Shown here in pieces: positions 9,900 through 19,900 of a stretch of 64,000 bases of DNA. How positions within the stretch are numbered: the first letter of the stretch is position 1; each line of letters starts with the position of its first letter. The notes under the pieces are model-generated. The model made no database searches. It worked only from the letters and a program-made list of their open reading frames with translations, and had not been told where the DNA came from. Location: positions 326,610-390,609 of the forward strand of contig NZ_JBHEQA010000004.1 of assembly GCF_043678055.1 (NCBI RefSeq), written 5' to 3'. The translations under genes and the position numbers were made by a program. The DNA comes from Spongiimicrobium salis. GTDB lineage: Bacteria; Bacteroidota; Bacteroidia; Flavobacteriales; Flavobacteriaceae.

Positions 9900-11102
9900 A
9901 TGCATCACATGTCGGATATCCTTGGAAAAACTGAAATTTTCGTAACTGACCTTCTTGTTAATAAGCTGGATCCCAAATATTTGTACCACAATTTAAAACA
10001 TACCCAAAGGGTAGTTAAAAGTACTAAAGAATTGCTTAATTTTTACGATTTGGAGGAGAAAGAAAACGAAGCTTTACTTTTGGCGACCTGGTTGCATGAT
10101 ACGGGTTATACCAAAGGACCTGACAATCATGAAGATCATAGCGCCCTTATAGCCAAGGATTTTTTGGCAAAAGAAGGAGTGGCTCCGGATATCATTGAAA
10201 AAGTTAATCAATATATCTTGGCCACGAAACGATTTCATTCTCCCTCCGGTTTAGGGGAAGAAATTATACGGGATGCGGATGCCTCCCATTTCGCCAAGAA
10301 AAGTTATCCGGAAACCTGCGAAGCCCTACGCTTGGAATTGCAACAACTGGATATTGCTTCCTATTCCTCGGAAGAATGGGCCGATGCCAACATCAAAATG
10401 TTCCGTGAAGAACATCGTTTTTATACGGATTACGCCAAAGGGAACTGGCAGGAAGGCAAGGATAAAAACCTCAAAAAAATGATCAAAAGTGCTTCGGTCG
10501 AAAAAGAAATTGCCCGGAAAGAAGCACTGAAAGCGAAATACAAGAGTGAGAGTCCAGATAGAAGTATTCAAACCTTATTTCGGGTTACCTTAAAAAATCA
10601 TTTAAAACTGAGTGATATTGCCGATACCAAGGCCAATATTCTCTTATCTGTAAATGCCATTGTGATTTCATTGGCCCTGTCCAACCTTATTCCAAAATTG
10701 GACAACCCTTCCAATGGATATTTAATTTATCCCACAGTCATATTTATTGTATTCAGTATTGTCTCCATGGTATTGTCCATACTTGCGACCAGGCCAAATG
10801 TGACCCGCGGGGAATTCACGAAAGAAGATGTCAACGAGAAAAGAGTCAACCTGTTATTCTTTGGGAATTTCCATAAAATGAACCTTAAGGATTACGAATG
10901 GGCCATCACAGAGTTGACCAAGGACAAAGATTATGTCTATGCTTCCCTAACCAAAGATCTATATTTCCTGGGTATCGTCCTGAACCGGAAATATACTATT
11001 CTCTGGTGGACCTATACCATTTTTATGGTGGGCATGGTCATTTCAGTGATTGCCTTTGGCATCGCCTTTAAATTCTTTGGTCCGGACAGAGTAATGTTAT
11101 AA
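9900..11102 (+). CDS. HD phosphohydrolase fused to Pycsar-type (PycTM/DUF5706) membrane effector domain
   Basis: About 400 residues from the ATG at 9900 (another ATG at 9909; a TTG extension begins at 9885). Residues 1-180 are an HD-family metal phosphohydrolase: HNLKHTQRVV, then WLHDTGYTK with the HD pair, the NHEDHS region, and IRDADASHF with the distal Asp. After a charged linker come three or four membrane helices (NILLSVNAIVISLALSNLIP; a second near YPTVIFIVFSIVSMVLSILA; a last pair near WTYTIFMVGMVISVIAF). The order ADTKANILLSVNAI is typical of the PycTM domain of Pycsar antiphage effectors, where a cyclic pyrimidine nucleotide triggers membrane damage. No uridylate or cytidylate cyclase gene is adjacent, so this may be a stand-alone regulator rather than a defence gene. 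Confidence 0.75.
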   Translation: MHHMSDILGKTEIFVTDLLVNKLDPKYLYHNLKHTQRVVKSTKELLNFYDLEEKENEALLLATWLHDTGYTKGPDNHEDHSALIAKDFLAKEGVAPDIIEKVNQYILATKRFHSPSGLGEEIIRDADASHFAKKSYPETCEALRLELQQLDIASYSSEEWADANIKMFREEHRFYTDYAKGNWQEGKDKNLKKMIKSASVEKEIARKEALKAKYKSESPDRSIQTLFRVTLKNHLKLSDIADTKANILLSVNAIVISLALSNLIPKLDNPSNGYLIYPTVIFIVFSIVSMVLSILATRPNVTRGEFTKEDVNEKRVNLLFFGNFHKMNLKDYEWAITELTKDKDYVYASLTKDLYFLGIVLNRKYTILWWTYTIFMVGMVISVIAFGIAFKFFGPDRVML

Positions 11103-11111
11103 TCTAATCGC

Positions 11112-13484
11112 TTACAATTTTAATTCTTCCATAAGATCCTGATAGGTATAGGACTTTTGGGAGGCGTTTCCTTTTTTGTATAAGATTTCGGCCCTTATGG
11201 CTTTAAGTCCCGCTACGCCTTGTAATCCTTCCAATTCCAAGATTTCAATATTGCTGGTGAAATACCCTTTGGATCGCAAGAATGTAATGTACCTTAAGTA
11301 TTCCAATTCATCTTTCTTCTGGGAATAGACAATGGCCAGTTTTCCTTTTTGCGTCAAACGTTCATTGGTGCCTTTGACAAAAGATTTATCAATTCGCTTC
11401 TTAATGACTTCATATCTGGCATTATAAGTACCGTCAACATCAAATTGCTTTTCATCCATTCTAAAACGAATGGAAAGGGAAGCGTTATATACTAAGATCA
11501 ATGAAGCCACATCCAATTGAATGGGCAACTCTGGCTTAAAGTTGTAATATTCGTTCTCCATTTCACACATCACCTGCAATTGCCACAATCTTAAATTGTT
11601 CAGATACATGGCATTAAAAGGTCTTTCCCCTGTTATGGAATCCCCGATGTACATATTGTGCTCTACGCCATCCGTTTTGTAGCGCTCAAAATAATGCGGA
11701 TACATTTCCTGGGCATCTACTTGTTTTGTATCAATGACCATGGCCAATCTTTTATTGATCTCCATGACGCTTTCATCATAATTCCTGCGATGGTCATAAT
11801 AGGATTCCGTTCCAGCATCAATATCTTTCTCGTAGGTCTCCACAATCTCTTTTAACTTTGGACTTTCGAGCTTTAAATGTGTAAGTACAGGATTGATTTC
11901 CTCTTGTATAAAATCAAAAATAGCTTGTTCGCTATTCGTATGAAGGACCTCTTTGACATCATCAATGTGATTGTTCACTCTAAACATGAGCTCTTCATAT
12001 ACGAAGAGTTTATTATGCTCCCATGCTTCACTCAACACATGATTAATCTCCGACAATTGAATCATTAGATCACGTTGAATGGCCATATTTCGGGCATTGG
12101 ATGAATCTTTGATATCAATCTGCCCGTAGAGCGGGTATACTTCTTTAAAAACAATTTCTTTAAAAGAAGGCTGATTTCCAAGCAGATCATCTTTAATAAA
12201 GCGTTTTGCTTCTTCCTGGAATTTCCAATAGACCGATGGATGAATAGAGGTGCACTCATTTTGTATGACCGCATCAATAAGGTTTTCTTCCTCTGCTTTG
12301 GAACGTAGAACGGCAGTCACAATATACGGCATGACATCGTTCAACTTATTAGCATTTACACTATTCAATTGCCCTTTTGTGGTGGACACCAATTCCAATA
12401 TTCCCAAAAGCTCCCCATTGGCAGCTATTGGAGCTAAAATAGCACTCTTGATCCCTTGGCGATATAGTGCTCCATAAGGAGCTTTTCCACCAGACATCTC
12501 ATTGTATTTATCTACATCTGAAATAGCATAGTACGCATTATCCGTCATTAACTTCTTATACGATCCCTCACAAAGGGCATCCATACATACTTCGTTGTCT
12601 TTGTCCTTTAGGATAAAACTCTCAATGCCTTTTCCATACACCTTTTCAAACTGGTCTTCTGAAGCATTATAGGTCACAAAACCAATTTGAATATCTGGAA
12701 GATTGAACAAGGACTGAAAAGTACCTTTCAGATTTTCTATAAAATTGTCATCGTTACGCTTGTCATTGGCTATTAAACCGGATTTTATTTCAGAAATGGA
12801 ATATTCTGCCGTAACATCAAACATATTGGAAATTACAAAACCTTTGCACACAAAACTGTTGGGCGGTATTTTCTCCTTCCATAAATCCAGGTCATCAAAA
12901 TTCTCTAACAACAGGTCTACATCCTCTTTGCTTAGATCCTTGGCTTTTTCAGTAGGAAAAAGTTCCAGAAAATCCGCATTGTACAAAATTCTATAGTGGC
13001 GTATTACACCATTGGCATCTGGAATGTCATAAAAAATTGGCCGTCTAAAATCTAGTTGATATCCATAATAAAAGTTCAATATTACCGTACAGGCAATAAT
13101 ATAATTTACCTGATCTGGTAGATTTTGTATGGTAAGTTCAAATCCTTCTCCCGCATCTGCAACGATTTTTTGAAAACGTTTGGATGAATTGAAAACTACA
13201 TTACTGTAGGGAAAAGAAGCTACTTTGATTTCATTCTGGGTCAGGACCTCTGAAAAAGTGTCCTGTAGGATAATTTTGATGACATCTTTATATTTATCCA
13301 AAAGCTGAATATCAGAAAAGCCTTCCCGAAGTTCCGGATAGGGAGCTTGGGCCGCAAGAATCTGTTTCGCTTTGGCGGACAAATATTCATCTCCACTTTT
13401 TGCCATTTCATCATACTGTTTCAATAGTGAATTGAAACTGATCAACTGCAACATAGGAGAATCGATTGGTTTACATCCTATCAT
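11112..13484 (-). CDS. GAF-domain protein, Bacteroidota-specific
   Basis: 790 residues, ATG at 13484. No signal peptide and no membrane helix, so cytoplasmic. A GAF-like domain can be placed near residues 250-400 (NLPDIQIGFVTYNASEDQF ... GIKSAILAPIAANGELLGIL). The C-terminal half is helix-rich with no recognised catalytic motif. GAF domains bind small molecules or cyclic nucleotides; here no output domain (kinase, cyclase, HTH) is visible. It converges on the HD/PycTM gene with a 9-base gap and is divergent from the metallophosphoesterase at 13.6 kb. Function unknown. Confidence 0.75.
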   Translation of the reverse strand: MIGCKPIDSPMLQLISFNSLLKQYDEMAKSGDEYLSAKAKQILAAQAPYPELREGFSDIQLLDKYKDVIKIILQDTFSEVLTQNEIKVASFPYSNVVFNSSKRFQKIVADAGEGFELTIQNLPDQVNYIIACTVILNFYYGYQLDFRRPIFYDIPDANGVIRHYRILYNADFLELFPTEKAKDLSKEDVDLLLENFDDLDLWKEKIPPNSFVCKGFVISNMFDVTAEYSISEIKSGLIANDKRNDDNFIENLKGTFQSLFNLPDIQIGFVTYNASEDQFEKVYGKGIESFILKDKDNEVCMDALCEGSYKKLMTDNAYYAISDVDKYNEMSGGKAPYGALYRQGIKSAILAPIAANGELLGILELVSTTKGQLNSVNANKLNDVMPYIVTAVLRSKAEEENLIDAVIQNECTSIHPSVYWKFQEEAKRFIKDDLLGNQPSFKEIVFKEVYPLYGQIDIKDSSNARNMAIQRDLMIQLSEINHVLSEAWEHNKLFVYEELMFRVNNHIDDVKEVLHTNSEQAIFDFIQEEINPVLTHLKLESPKLKEIVETYEKDIDAGTESYYDHRRNYDESVMEINKRLAMVIDTKQVDAQEMYPHYFERYKTDGVEHNMYIGDSITGERPFNAMYLNNLRLWQLQVMCEMENEYYNFKPELPIQLDVASLILVYNASLSIRFRMDEKQFDVDGTYNARYEVIKKRIDKSFVKGTNERLTQKGKLAIVYSQKKDELEYLRYITFLRSKGYFTSNIEILELEGLQGVAGLKAIRAEILYKKGNASQKSYTYQDLMEELKL

Positions 13485-13600
13485 ATATGGTTTGTCTTTG
13501 ATTGAACTACAAAATTACAAAAGATAATGAGACAACATTGTTAAAGGAAACATTATGGCATTTCAACGGTTTTTTTGGATATTTATGGAAAATATACTGC

Positions 13601-14491
13601 ATGTCATCCAACTTCCGACTCACCAGAGCCTATAAAAATGCCAAGGTGGTACCTTTTGACGACACTTCTAAATTTATCCTTTTTAGCGATTGTCATAGGG
13701 GTGACAATAGTTTTGCCGATGATTTTGCCAACAATAGAAATATCTATTTCCATGCATTACAACAATATTTTTTAAAAGGATTTACCTATTGCGAGTTGGG
13801 CGATGGGGATGAACTCTGGGAAAACCGCTCTTTCTCCCCTTTGCTTTTGGCCCATAAAAATGTCTACCTGCTACTGAAGCAATTTCTCGAAGCCGGACGT
13901 TTGCATATGATATGGGGCAATCACGATATGGTGTATAAAGATCCTAATTATGTAAAAAAGCACTTGCATTCCTATTTCGATCCCAAAACGGGGGAACAGG
14001 AGCTTTTGCTGAAGGGTATTACTTATCACGAAGGCGTTGTTTTAAAACATCGGGAAACGGAACAAGAAATCTTTCTGGCCCACGGGCATCAGGCCGATTT
14101 TATGAACTATCACGGCTGGCGCTTTAATCGATTTTTAGTACGAGCCCTTTGGAAACCATTACAGGTAGTGGGGATATCTGACCCTACGAGCCCTGCCAAA
14201 AATTTTAAGGAACTGATCAAAGTGGAGCGCCGCGTCAAAAAATGGGTCGCGGACAATGGAAACTTGATGACCATTATAGGGCATACCCATAGGCCTAGAT
14301 TTCCTGAACCCGGAGAACTCGCTTTCTTTAATGACGGAAGTTGCGTGCATCCACGAAGTATTACAGGCATTGAAATTGAAAAAGGAACTATTTCCTTGAT
14401 CAAATGGCAAATTTCCACCAAAGATGATGGAACCCTACAAATTGTACGCGTCTTATTGGAAGGTCCTCAACGTCTTTCGGATTACCATTGA
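13601..14491 (+). CDS. Calcineurin-like metallophosphoesterase (UDP-2,3-diacylglucosamine hydrolase-like)
   Basis: Start chosen at the ATG at 13601 (about 296 residues); the frame stays open upstream to a TTG at 13502, so a longer form is possible. Metal ligands are visible in order: FSDCHRGD, ELGDGDELWE, WGNHDMV, LAHGHQADF and GHTHRPRFP. This set matches cytoplasmic LpxH-like and related phosphoesterases, acting on pyrophosphate or phosphodiester bonds; the substrate is not certain. It is a stand-alone gene, divergent from the GAF gene and followed after 72 bases by an EamA transporter with its own -7 box. Confidence 0.8.
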   Translation: MSSNFRLTRAYKNAKVVPFDDTSKFILFSDCHRGDNSFADDFANNRNIYFHALQQYFLKGFTYCELGDGDELWENRSFSPLLLAHKNVYLLLKQFLEAGRLHMIWGNHDMVYKDPNYVKKHLHSYFDPKTGEQELLLKGITYHEGVVLKHRETEQEIFLAHGHQADFMNYHGWRFNRFLVRALWKPLQVVGISDPTSPAKNFKELIKVERRVKKWVADNGNLMTIIGHTHRPRFPEPGELAFFNDGSCVHPRSITGIEIEKGTISLIKWQISTKDDGTLQIVRVLLEGPQRLSDYH

Positions 14492-14544
14492 TTTTTAAGA
14501 ACATCCTAGATCGCATAAAGGCAAAAAAGTTCTTGCGAAATATG

Positions 14545-14552
14545 TACCTTCG
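14545..14552 (+). promoter_or_regulatory. Candidate -7 box for the EamA transporter gene
   Basis: TACCTTCG fits the Bacteroidota TAnnTTTG box with one mismatch and lies 12 bases before the ATG at 14564. No clear TTG -33 box is at the usual spacing, so the call is tentative. Confidence 0.35.
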
Positions 14553-14563
14553 CACTTTTTCTT

Positions 14564-15424
14564 ATGTATCGGAAAGCCATCTATGCCCTAATTCTTGCCG
14601 CCGCCCTTGCCGGATTAAACGGACTTATCATTAAACAGGTAACGAGCATGACCGCCGGTTCCATTGCATGGGTGAGAGCTTTTGTCCCTGCCTTGGTATT
14701 TAGCATTTGGATGTTACAGAAGAAAGTTCCATTCTTTAGAGGGAACTATAAAAAAATGCTGGGGGCTTCGGCCATTAATGCCTTGCGGATGTATCTCTAT
14801 CTTACCGCATACATCTTAACTTCTATAGGGAATGCCGTCATCATTTTTTATATCTGGCCTATTTTTGTGGCATTGTTGGGCATGCTGTTTTTAAAGGAAA
14901 AATTGAGCAAATATCAAGTTTTTCTGATTATTTTGGCCTTTATAGGATTGATCATTGCCTACTCGCATAAGACCTTTACCTTTGAAGATCGCGATTTTAT
15001 AGGAATGCTAGCCTCTTTGGGAGCTGCCATTGGCTATGCCATTACTGTAATCATCTTTAAATCGGAATCGCAAAATTACGATAAGAATGAAACCATTTTT
15101 TATCAAAACATTGTAAGCGTACTTGTCTTTTTGCCCTTATTTCTCCTTGGTTATCCCGCCATGGAATGGGGACACTTTGGAATAGCCTCTATTTACGGAC
15201 TACTCGTAGGTGTTGTGGTATTTAGCCTTTTCTTTTATGGACTTAAATATTTAAATGCGGCCACAACCTCTTCCATGATGTATCTAGAAGTAGTGAGTGC
15301 TTTGATTCTTGGGCATTTGGTACTCAAAGAATCTTTGGAACTCAATATGATTCTGGGAGGAATCCTTATTATTCTTAGCAGTTTTTTGTTGACTCGTTCC
15401 CATAAAAAAGAAAACGCCTCCTAA
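14564..15424 (+). CDS. EamA/DMT-superfamily transporter
   Basis: 286 residues and about ten hydrophobic helices in two homologous halves of five, the layout of EamA (drug/metabolite transporter) exporters. The first half contains SIAWVRAFVPALVFSIWML and the second ATTSSMMYLEVVSALILGHL. It sits in the inner membrane and is expected to move small metabolites or amino acids; the substrate cannot be read. It has its own short upstream region (72 bases) and ends 192 bases before the next gene, so it is probably monocistronic. Confidence 0.85.
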   Translation: MYRKAIYALILAAALAGLNGLIIKQVTSMTAGSIAWVRAFVPALVFSIWMLQKKVPFFRGNYKKMLGASAINALRMYLYLTAYILTSIGNAVIIFYIWPIFVALLGMLFLKEKLSKYQVFLIILAFIGLIIAYSHKTFTFEDRDFIGMLASLGAAIGYAITVIIFKSESQNYDKNETIFYQNIVSVLVFLPLFLLGYPAMEWGHFGIASIYGLLVGVVVFSLFFYGLKYLNAATTSSMMYLEVVSALILGHLVLKESLELNMILGGILIILSSFLLTRSHKKENAS

Positions 15425-15616
15425 AAGAGATCTCGTATTCCTTTTAGGATGATGACAATTTTCAAACTCAGGCTTCGTTATTCTTTACTGAACTAATGGT
15501 ATTTTGGATGAAAACATGGATTTATCCTTAAATTCATCGAATTTAACAGCAATTTAAGCCCCTATGGCAGGGTATTTGTTATTTTTATGGAGCTATCCCG
15601 ACAGATAACGTAGCCT

Positions 15617-16246
15617 ATGAAACATTTTATCTTTCTTATTTTCACTGTATTGTGGTCTTTCAACGGGATGGCCCAGGAGGATATTCCTGCCAAACCCCTG
15701 AAAATAGACGCTGTAAAGGAAACGAAGAAAGAAAGTAAAGGTACGGCCCTAAAGATTCCATCCGCTTTTAAGGTAAAGAAACCCGTAGACCTCTCCCGCA
15801 AGAAAAAGGGATTTACCATGTTACCGGAAAAAAAATTGGTAGATGCAGGCCAAGGACTCAAAATCGATGCGAGATTAGGGGAAAAAGAAAAAAAGAATTC
15901 AAAAACACATTTTGGGGATCAGTATTTGGGCGATATTAAGAGTAGCGCCAAGTATATTGGAGTGGTTTGCCGTGATCATGAATATGTAGATGGAGACCGT
16001 GTACGCATATATGCCAATGGCGATGTCGTAGAATCCGAGATATTATTGACCGCAGGTTTTAAAGGCATCAATCTTGACCTGAAAAAAGGGTTCAATAGAA
16101 TTGATTTTGAAGCCTTGAATCAAGGTTCTTCCGGCCCCAACACTGCACAAGTGGATGTCTATGACGATAAAGGTCAGCTCATTTATTCCAGCAAATGGAA
16201 TCTTTCTACGGGCTCCAAAGCCAGTTTGATCGTCGTGAAGGAGTAA
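15617..16246 (+). CDS. Secreted protein of unknown function
   Basis: 209 residues with a clear Sec signal peptide (FIFLIFTVLWSFNGMAQ). Residues 25-95 are lysine-rich and low in complexity. The C-terminal 110 residues form a beta-rich domain with DHEYVDGDRVRIYANGDVV and a motif TAQVDVYDDKGQLIYSSKW. It resembles small flavobacterial secreted proteins in which this domain recurs; no catalytic residues were seen. Likely periplasmic or outer-membrane-associated. The 192 bases before it hold no obvious gene. Function unknown. Confidence 0.65.
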   Translation: MKHFIFLIFTVLWSFNGMAQEDIPAKPLKIDAVKETKKESKGTALKIPSAFKVKKPVDLSRKKKGFTMLPEKKLVDAGQGLKIDARLGEKEKKNSKTHFGDQYLGDIKSSAKYIGVVCRDHEYVDGDRVRIYANGDVVESEILLTAGFKGINLDLKKGFNRIDFEALNQGSSGPNTAQVDVYDDKGQLIYSSKWNLSTGSKASLIVVKE

Positions 16247-16293
16247 CATCTATGCTCTTCGTTACACTTTTATAGTTCAATCGTCATTTAAAT

Positions 16294-16962
16294 ATGACAC
16301 TTAAAACCAATTGTTTCCTCTTTGTCCTATGCTTTCTTTCTCAACATTTATATTCTCAAAAGAATGCATGTCTTTCTTATAAAGATTTTGATGTAACCCG
16401 TGGTCAAGTTAAAAGGTCAACAGTTCCTTTTGCTTTACAGGATAGTGACTCCTTATCATTACTATTGAATGGAAATAAGCTACATCTTTTGGTGATGAAC
16501 AACTCCTATTGGCCTTTTTCAAGCAAAGGATATTATGCTTCAAAGGGTGTAAAAGAAGGGTTCCAACTTTTTGTGATCAACTCTACCAATAAACATAAAC
16601 GACTGCATTACCAAGCTGAACAATTCAGTATTTTTAGAATTGTTTTTTTTCAAGGAAAATGGCGCAATGTAATATCGCACTCAAGCCAGCGTGGAGAGGC
16701 CATAGGCTGCGGAAATCATTATTTTTCACGTTATTACAAGATGCAAAAAGGTACTTACCTCTCCTTCCTAACTCCTTGTATTGATGGAAATGCCTTTCTA
16801 AAAACACGATTCGTGATGCTTATCGAAGCCGATGATAGTAATGGAAATCTTATTCCTATTTTTTCCAATGAATTTGAAGCTAGTATAGACACCTCCCTCA
16901 TAGAGAAGTCTAAAGGGTTCCAAATTATGGATGCCTCCTTTACAGAATTGTCTCCTCAATAA
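16294..16962 (+). CDS. Secreted protein of unknown function
   Basis: 222 residues with a Sec signal peptide (CFLFVLCFLSQHLYSQ). It contains several aromatic/beta segments (LHLLVMNNSYWPFSSKGYY; YKMQKGTYLSFLTPC) and a few cysteines that may pair in the periplasm. No family was recognised. It starts 47 bases after the preceding secreted protein gene on the same strand, so the two may be co-transcribed, and it converges on the ABC/M1 aminopeptidase gene 29 bases further on. Confidence 0.6.
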   Translation: MTLKTNCFLFVLCFLSQHLYSQKNACLSYKDFDVTRGQVKRSTVPFALQDSDSLSLLLNGNKLHLLVMNNSYWPFSSKGYYASKGVKEGFQLFVINSTNKHKRLHYQAEQFSIFRIVFFQGKWRNVISHSSQRGEAIGCGNHYFSRYYKMQKGTYLSFLTPCIDGNAFLKTRFVMLIEADDSNGNLIPIFSNEFEASIDTSLIEKSKGFQIMDASFTELSPQ

Positions 16963-16991
16963 ATAAAGATATCAACCTACTTCCTTAAGTG

Positions 16992-19900
16992 CTATTCCTC
17001 TGATTCCTCAACATCTACCATATTATCGTCCGGAATTCGGTCAATCATCTTGTTATAGGGATCAATACCTGCTTTGATGGGCATTTCTTTAGTAATAAAA
17101 GTATATGAACTTTTTCCTGGTGCCACCCATTTCTTTTCCAGAACCAAGGGTTTTTTAACCTCAAGGCCTTTCTCATTCTCTTCGTCAGCGGCAAAAATCC
17201 CGATATCCAGTAAATTAGGTGTTTTTCCTTCCCCAAGGGTTTCTCCGTTCCCTCCGTAATAATTCTTGTTGCTCTCTACTTCTAGGGTAACCTCGTAGGT
17301 ATCATCTGCTAATTTCTTATAATTCGCCTTGGTTACCTTATTGGTATACAAGGTGATTTTTTCAAAGCTATCCTCAATGTAATACTGCAATGAATCGGGC
17401 GTAACTTCTTCAATGTAGCTATACCATTCCGTAGAGGTGGTATAGGGCGCTTTTGGCCTAAATGCCGCTTCATCGATATACTTCCTAAAGGCGCTATTAA
17501 GATTATCTTCCCCTATAAGATCTTGAAGGGCGTACATAATGGCGCCTCCTTTCCTATACCACACATAAGCTTGCGTATCATTATCCAACAGCGTCTTTTC
17601 AAATTTGCTTTCATTGGCTCTCCCACTTAGATAACGATCTACTTCTTCTTTGAGAAAACGTTGCATAGCATCTACGCCATACTCTTTTTTCATCACCATC
17701 AAGGAGGAGTACTCCGCCATGGTCTCCGATATTTGATTGGACCCTCTTGTTGCCGAGGGTGTAATTTGGTGTCCCCACCATTGATGTGCCACTTCATGGG
17801 AGGTGACCGTAAACACATAATCCAAATCATTGGGATCGCTAAAATCGCCTACCCATCCAAAACTTTCTGCATAAGGCACCGTATTTGGAAAAGACTGGGC
17901 AAAAGTGCTATATCTAGGAAATTCAATAATACGCATTTGCCGATATTGGTACGGTCCGTAATTTTCTGTAAAATAATCCAGGGATTTTTGTACCCCATGC
18001 ACAAAGCGATCGATATTGTATTTATGTCCGGGGTGATGGAAAATCTCAATATTCACTTTATCCCCATTCTTGCCTTTCCACTCTTCGCGATGTACATCAT
18101 AACGCGCTGAAGAAATGTTATAGAAATAATCCAATTCCCCTTCCATCTTATAGGTGTAATATTTTCTGCCATTCTCTTCCCATTCTTTCTGCAAATAACC
18201 TGGCATAATAGCAATCTGGTCCGGAGCGGTGCTCACGGTACCTTCAAAAGTAATATAGTCCCCATCATCATTAAAGAGCAGATTGTTTAATCCCCAAGCG
18301 TCCTTTTGGTCGGGTAACTGATATTTCTTTTCCGGAAGATCGTGTTCCCTTCTGCTCTTATCCCCATTCAATTCCACTCCCGAATTGTAGCCAAAAGAAG
18401 GAAAGAATCCATTGTTTAAAAAGGTCCCGTTATGTACAATATTGGAACCTGTTCCTTCATTGGGAAATCCTTTATAAAACCCTTTTAAGGTAATTTGCAT
18501 ACTTAGGGTATCATTAGGCGCCATAGGCTTGGGCAAGGCATAGATTTTATAACCATAATCTTCATACTCCATCCCTAATTCGGGGCGTACGCCATCAATT
18601 TCAAATACCTCTACTTCGTTTCGATAATTCGATTGTCCTCCCCAATCCAAATGCAACGAATCAATAGGCGCATTGGTTTTATTGACCAGTGTAAACATTC
18701 CTTTTATGGTAGCAGAGCGCTCTTCAGGTACTAAGTCGGCATACACCTTCACATCAACTACTTTTGGTTGATCTATAAACTCGTATTTCTTCAGTTTTTT
18801 CTCATAATTTGCCCGAGATTCCAGGCCTTCGTCCAGTGTACTATACTCCCCCCAAACACTTACATTGTAATAATTGTAGAGTCCAGAACCTATCCAAAGC
18901 AAAGCACAAATCCCTGCAGTGGCCAAAACCGGTTTGGTCAAATTTCCATTTGCCGTTTTCCAACGCGATTTTCGACCGGAATCTGTTCCCCTTTTCCAAA
19001 AAATTAACCCAATAAGGGTTAAAATGCCCCCAAATGCCAGCCAATATAGACGGAACCAGAACAATGAAGTTCCAAAATGTCCAAAACCGTTCATATCCGA
19101 TACTGTATAACCTGGGGTATAGCTATACAAAAACAAGTTGTAATCGATATCCGCGAAGCTACTTAGCCCAAACAAAACCAGCCAAATGGTAATGGTAAAG
19201 ACATGTCCCATGAATTTTTTGGTCACCAAGGAATGTACAAAGAAGGCGAGCATGACATACATGATGTATTTAGGAAATTCAATCAAATACAGATCAATGA
19301 AATATTTGTCCAATTCAAAATTAAAATACCCCTTAAATATTTGATTTAACATTCCACTGAACAGAATCATGTTCACCAGAACGAAACACACCAATACCAA
19401 TCCCAAAAATTTAGATCCGTAAATCACCCAATTCGGAAGCGGCAGGGAACCAAATATTTGATCGTACTTTACACTGCGCTCCCTATGCAACACTTCCCCC
19501 GTCATAAAGACAATTAGGATAAAGACCAGAATAACATAAGTAAAACTCTTTACTTCCAGCATATAATAGGTCATCGGCAAAGAAGGTGTTCCATAGATAG
19601 GGGAACCAAACCAACCGTCAAAAAACAGGAACAACACCGCGGCAATTAGAATCGCTTTAAAGAAATTATCTGCGAGAATATTTTTAAACTCCATCCATCC
19701 CAACCGAAACAATTGTCTCCAATGCAGATTTCCCGAAAACACCTTACTTACTGCAGGAATGGGATTTAAAGCGGCTGAAGGGGATAATACAGTATCGACC
19801 TCATCTTTTTTCCTGCCCTTAAGTTTCTTGCTGAGGAAACGCTGAAAATCAAATCTAAAAAGTGTAAACAAAAAGATCGCCACGCCTAGGCCTACCCATA

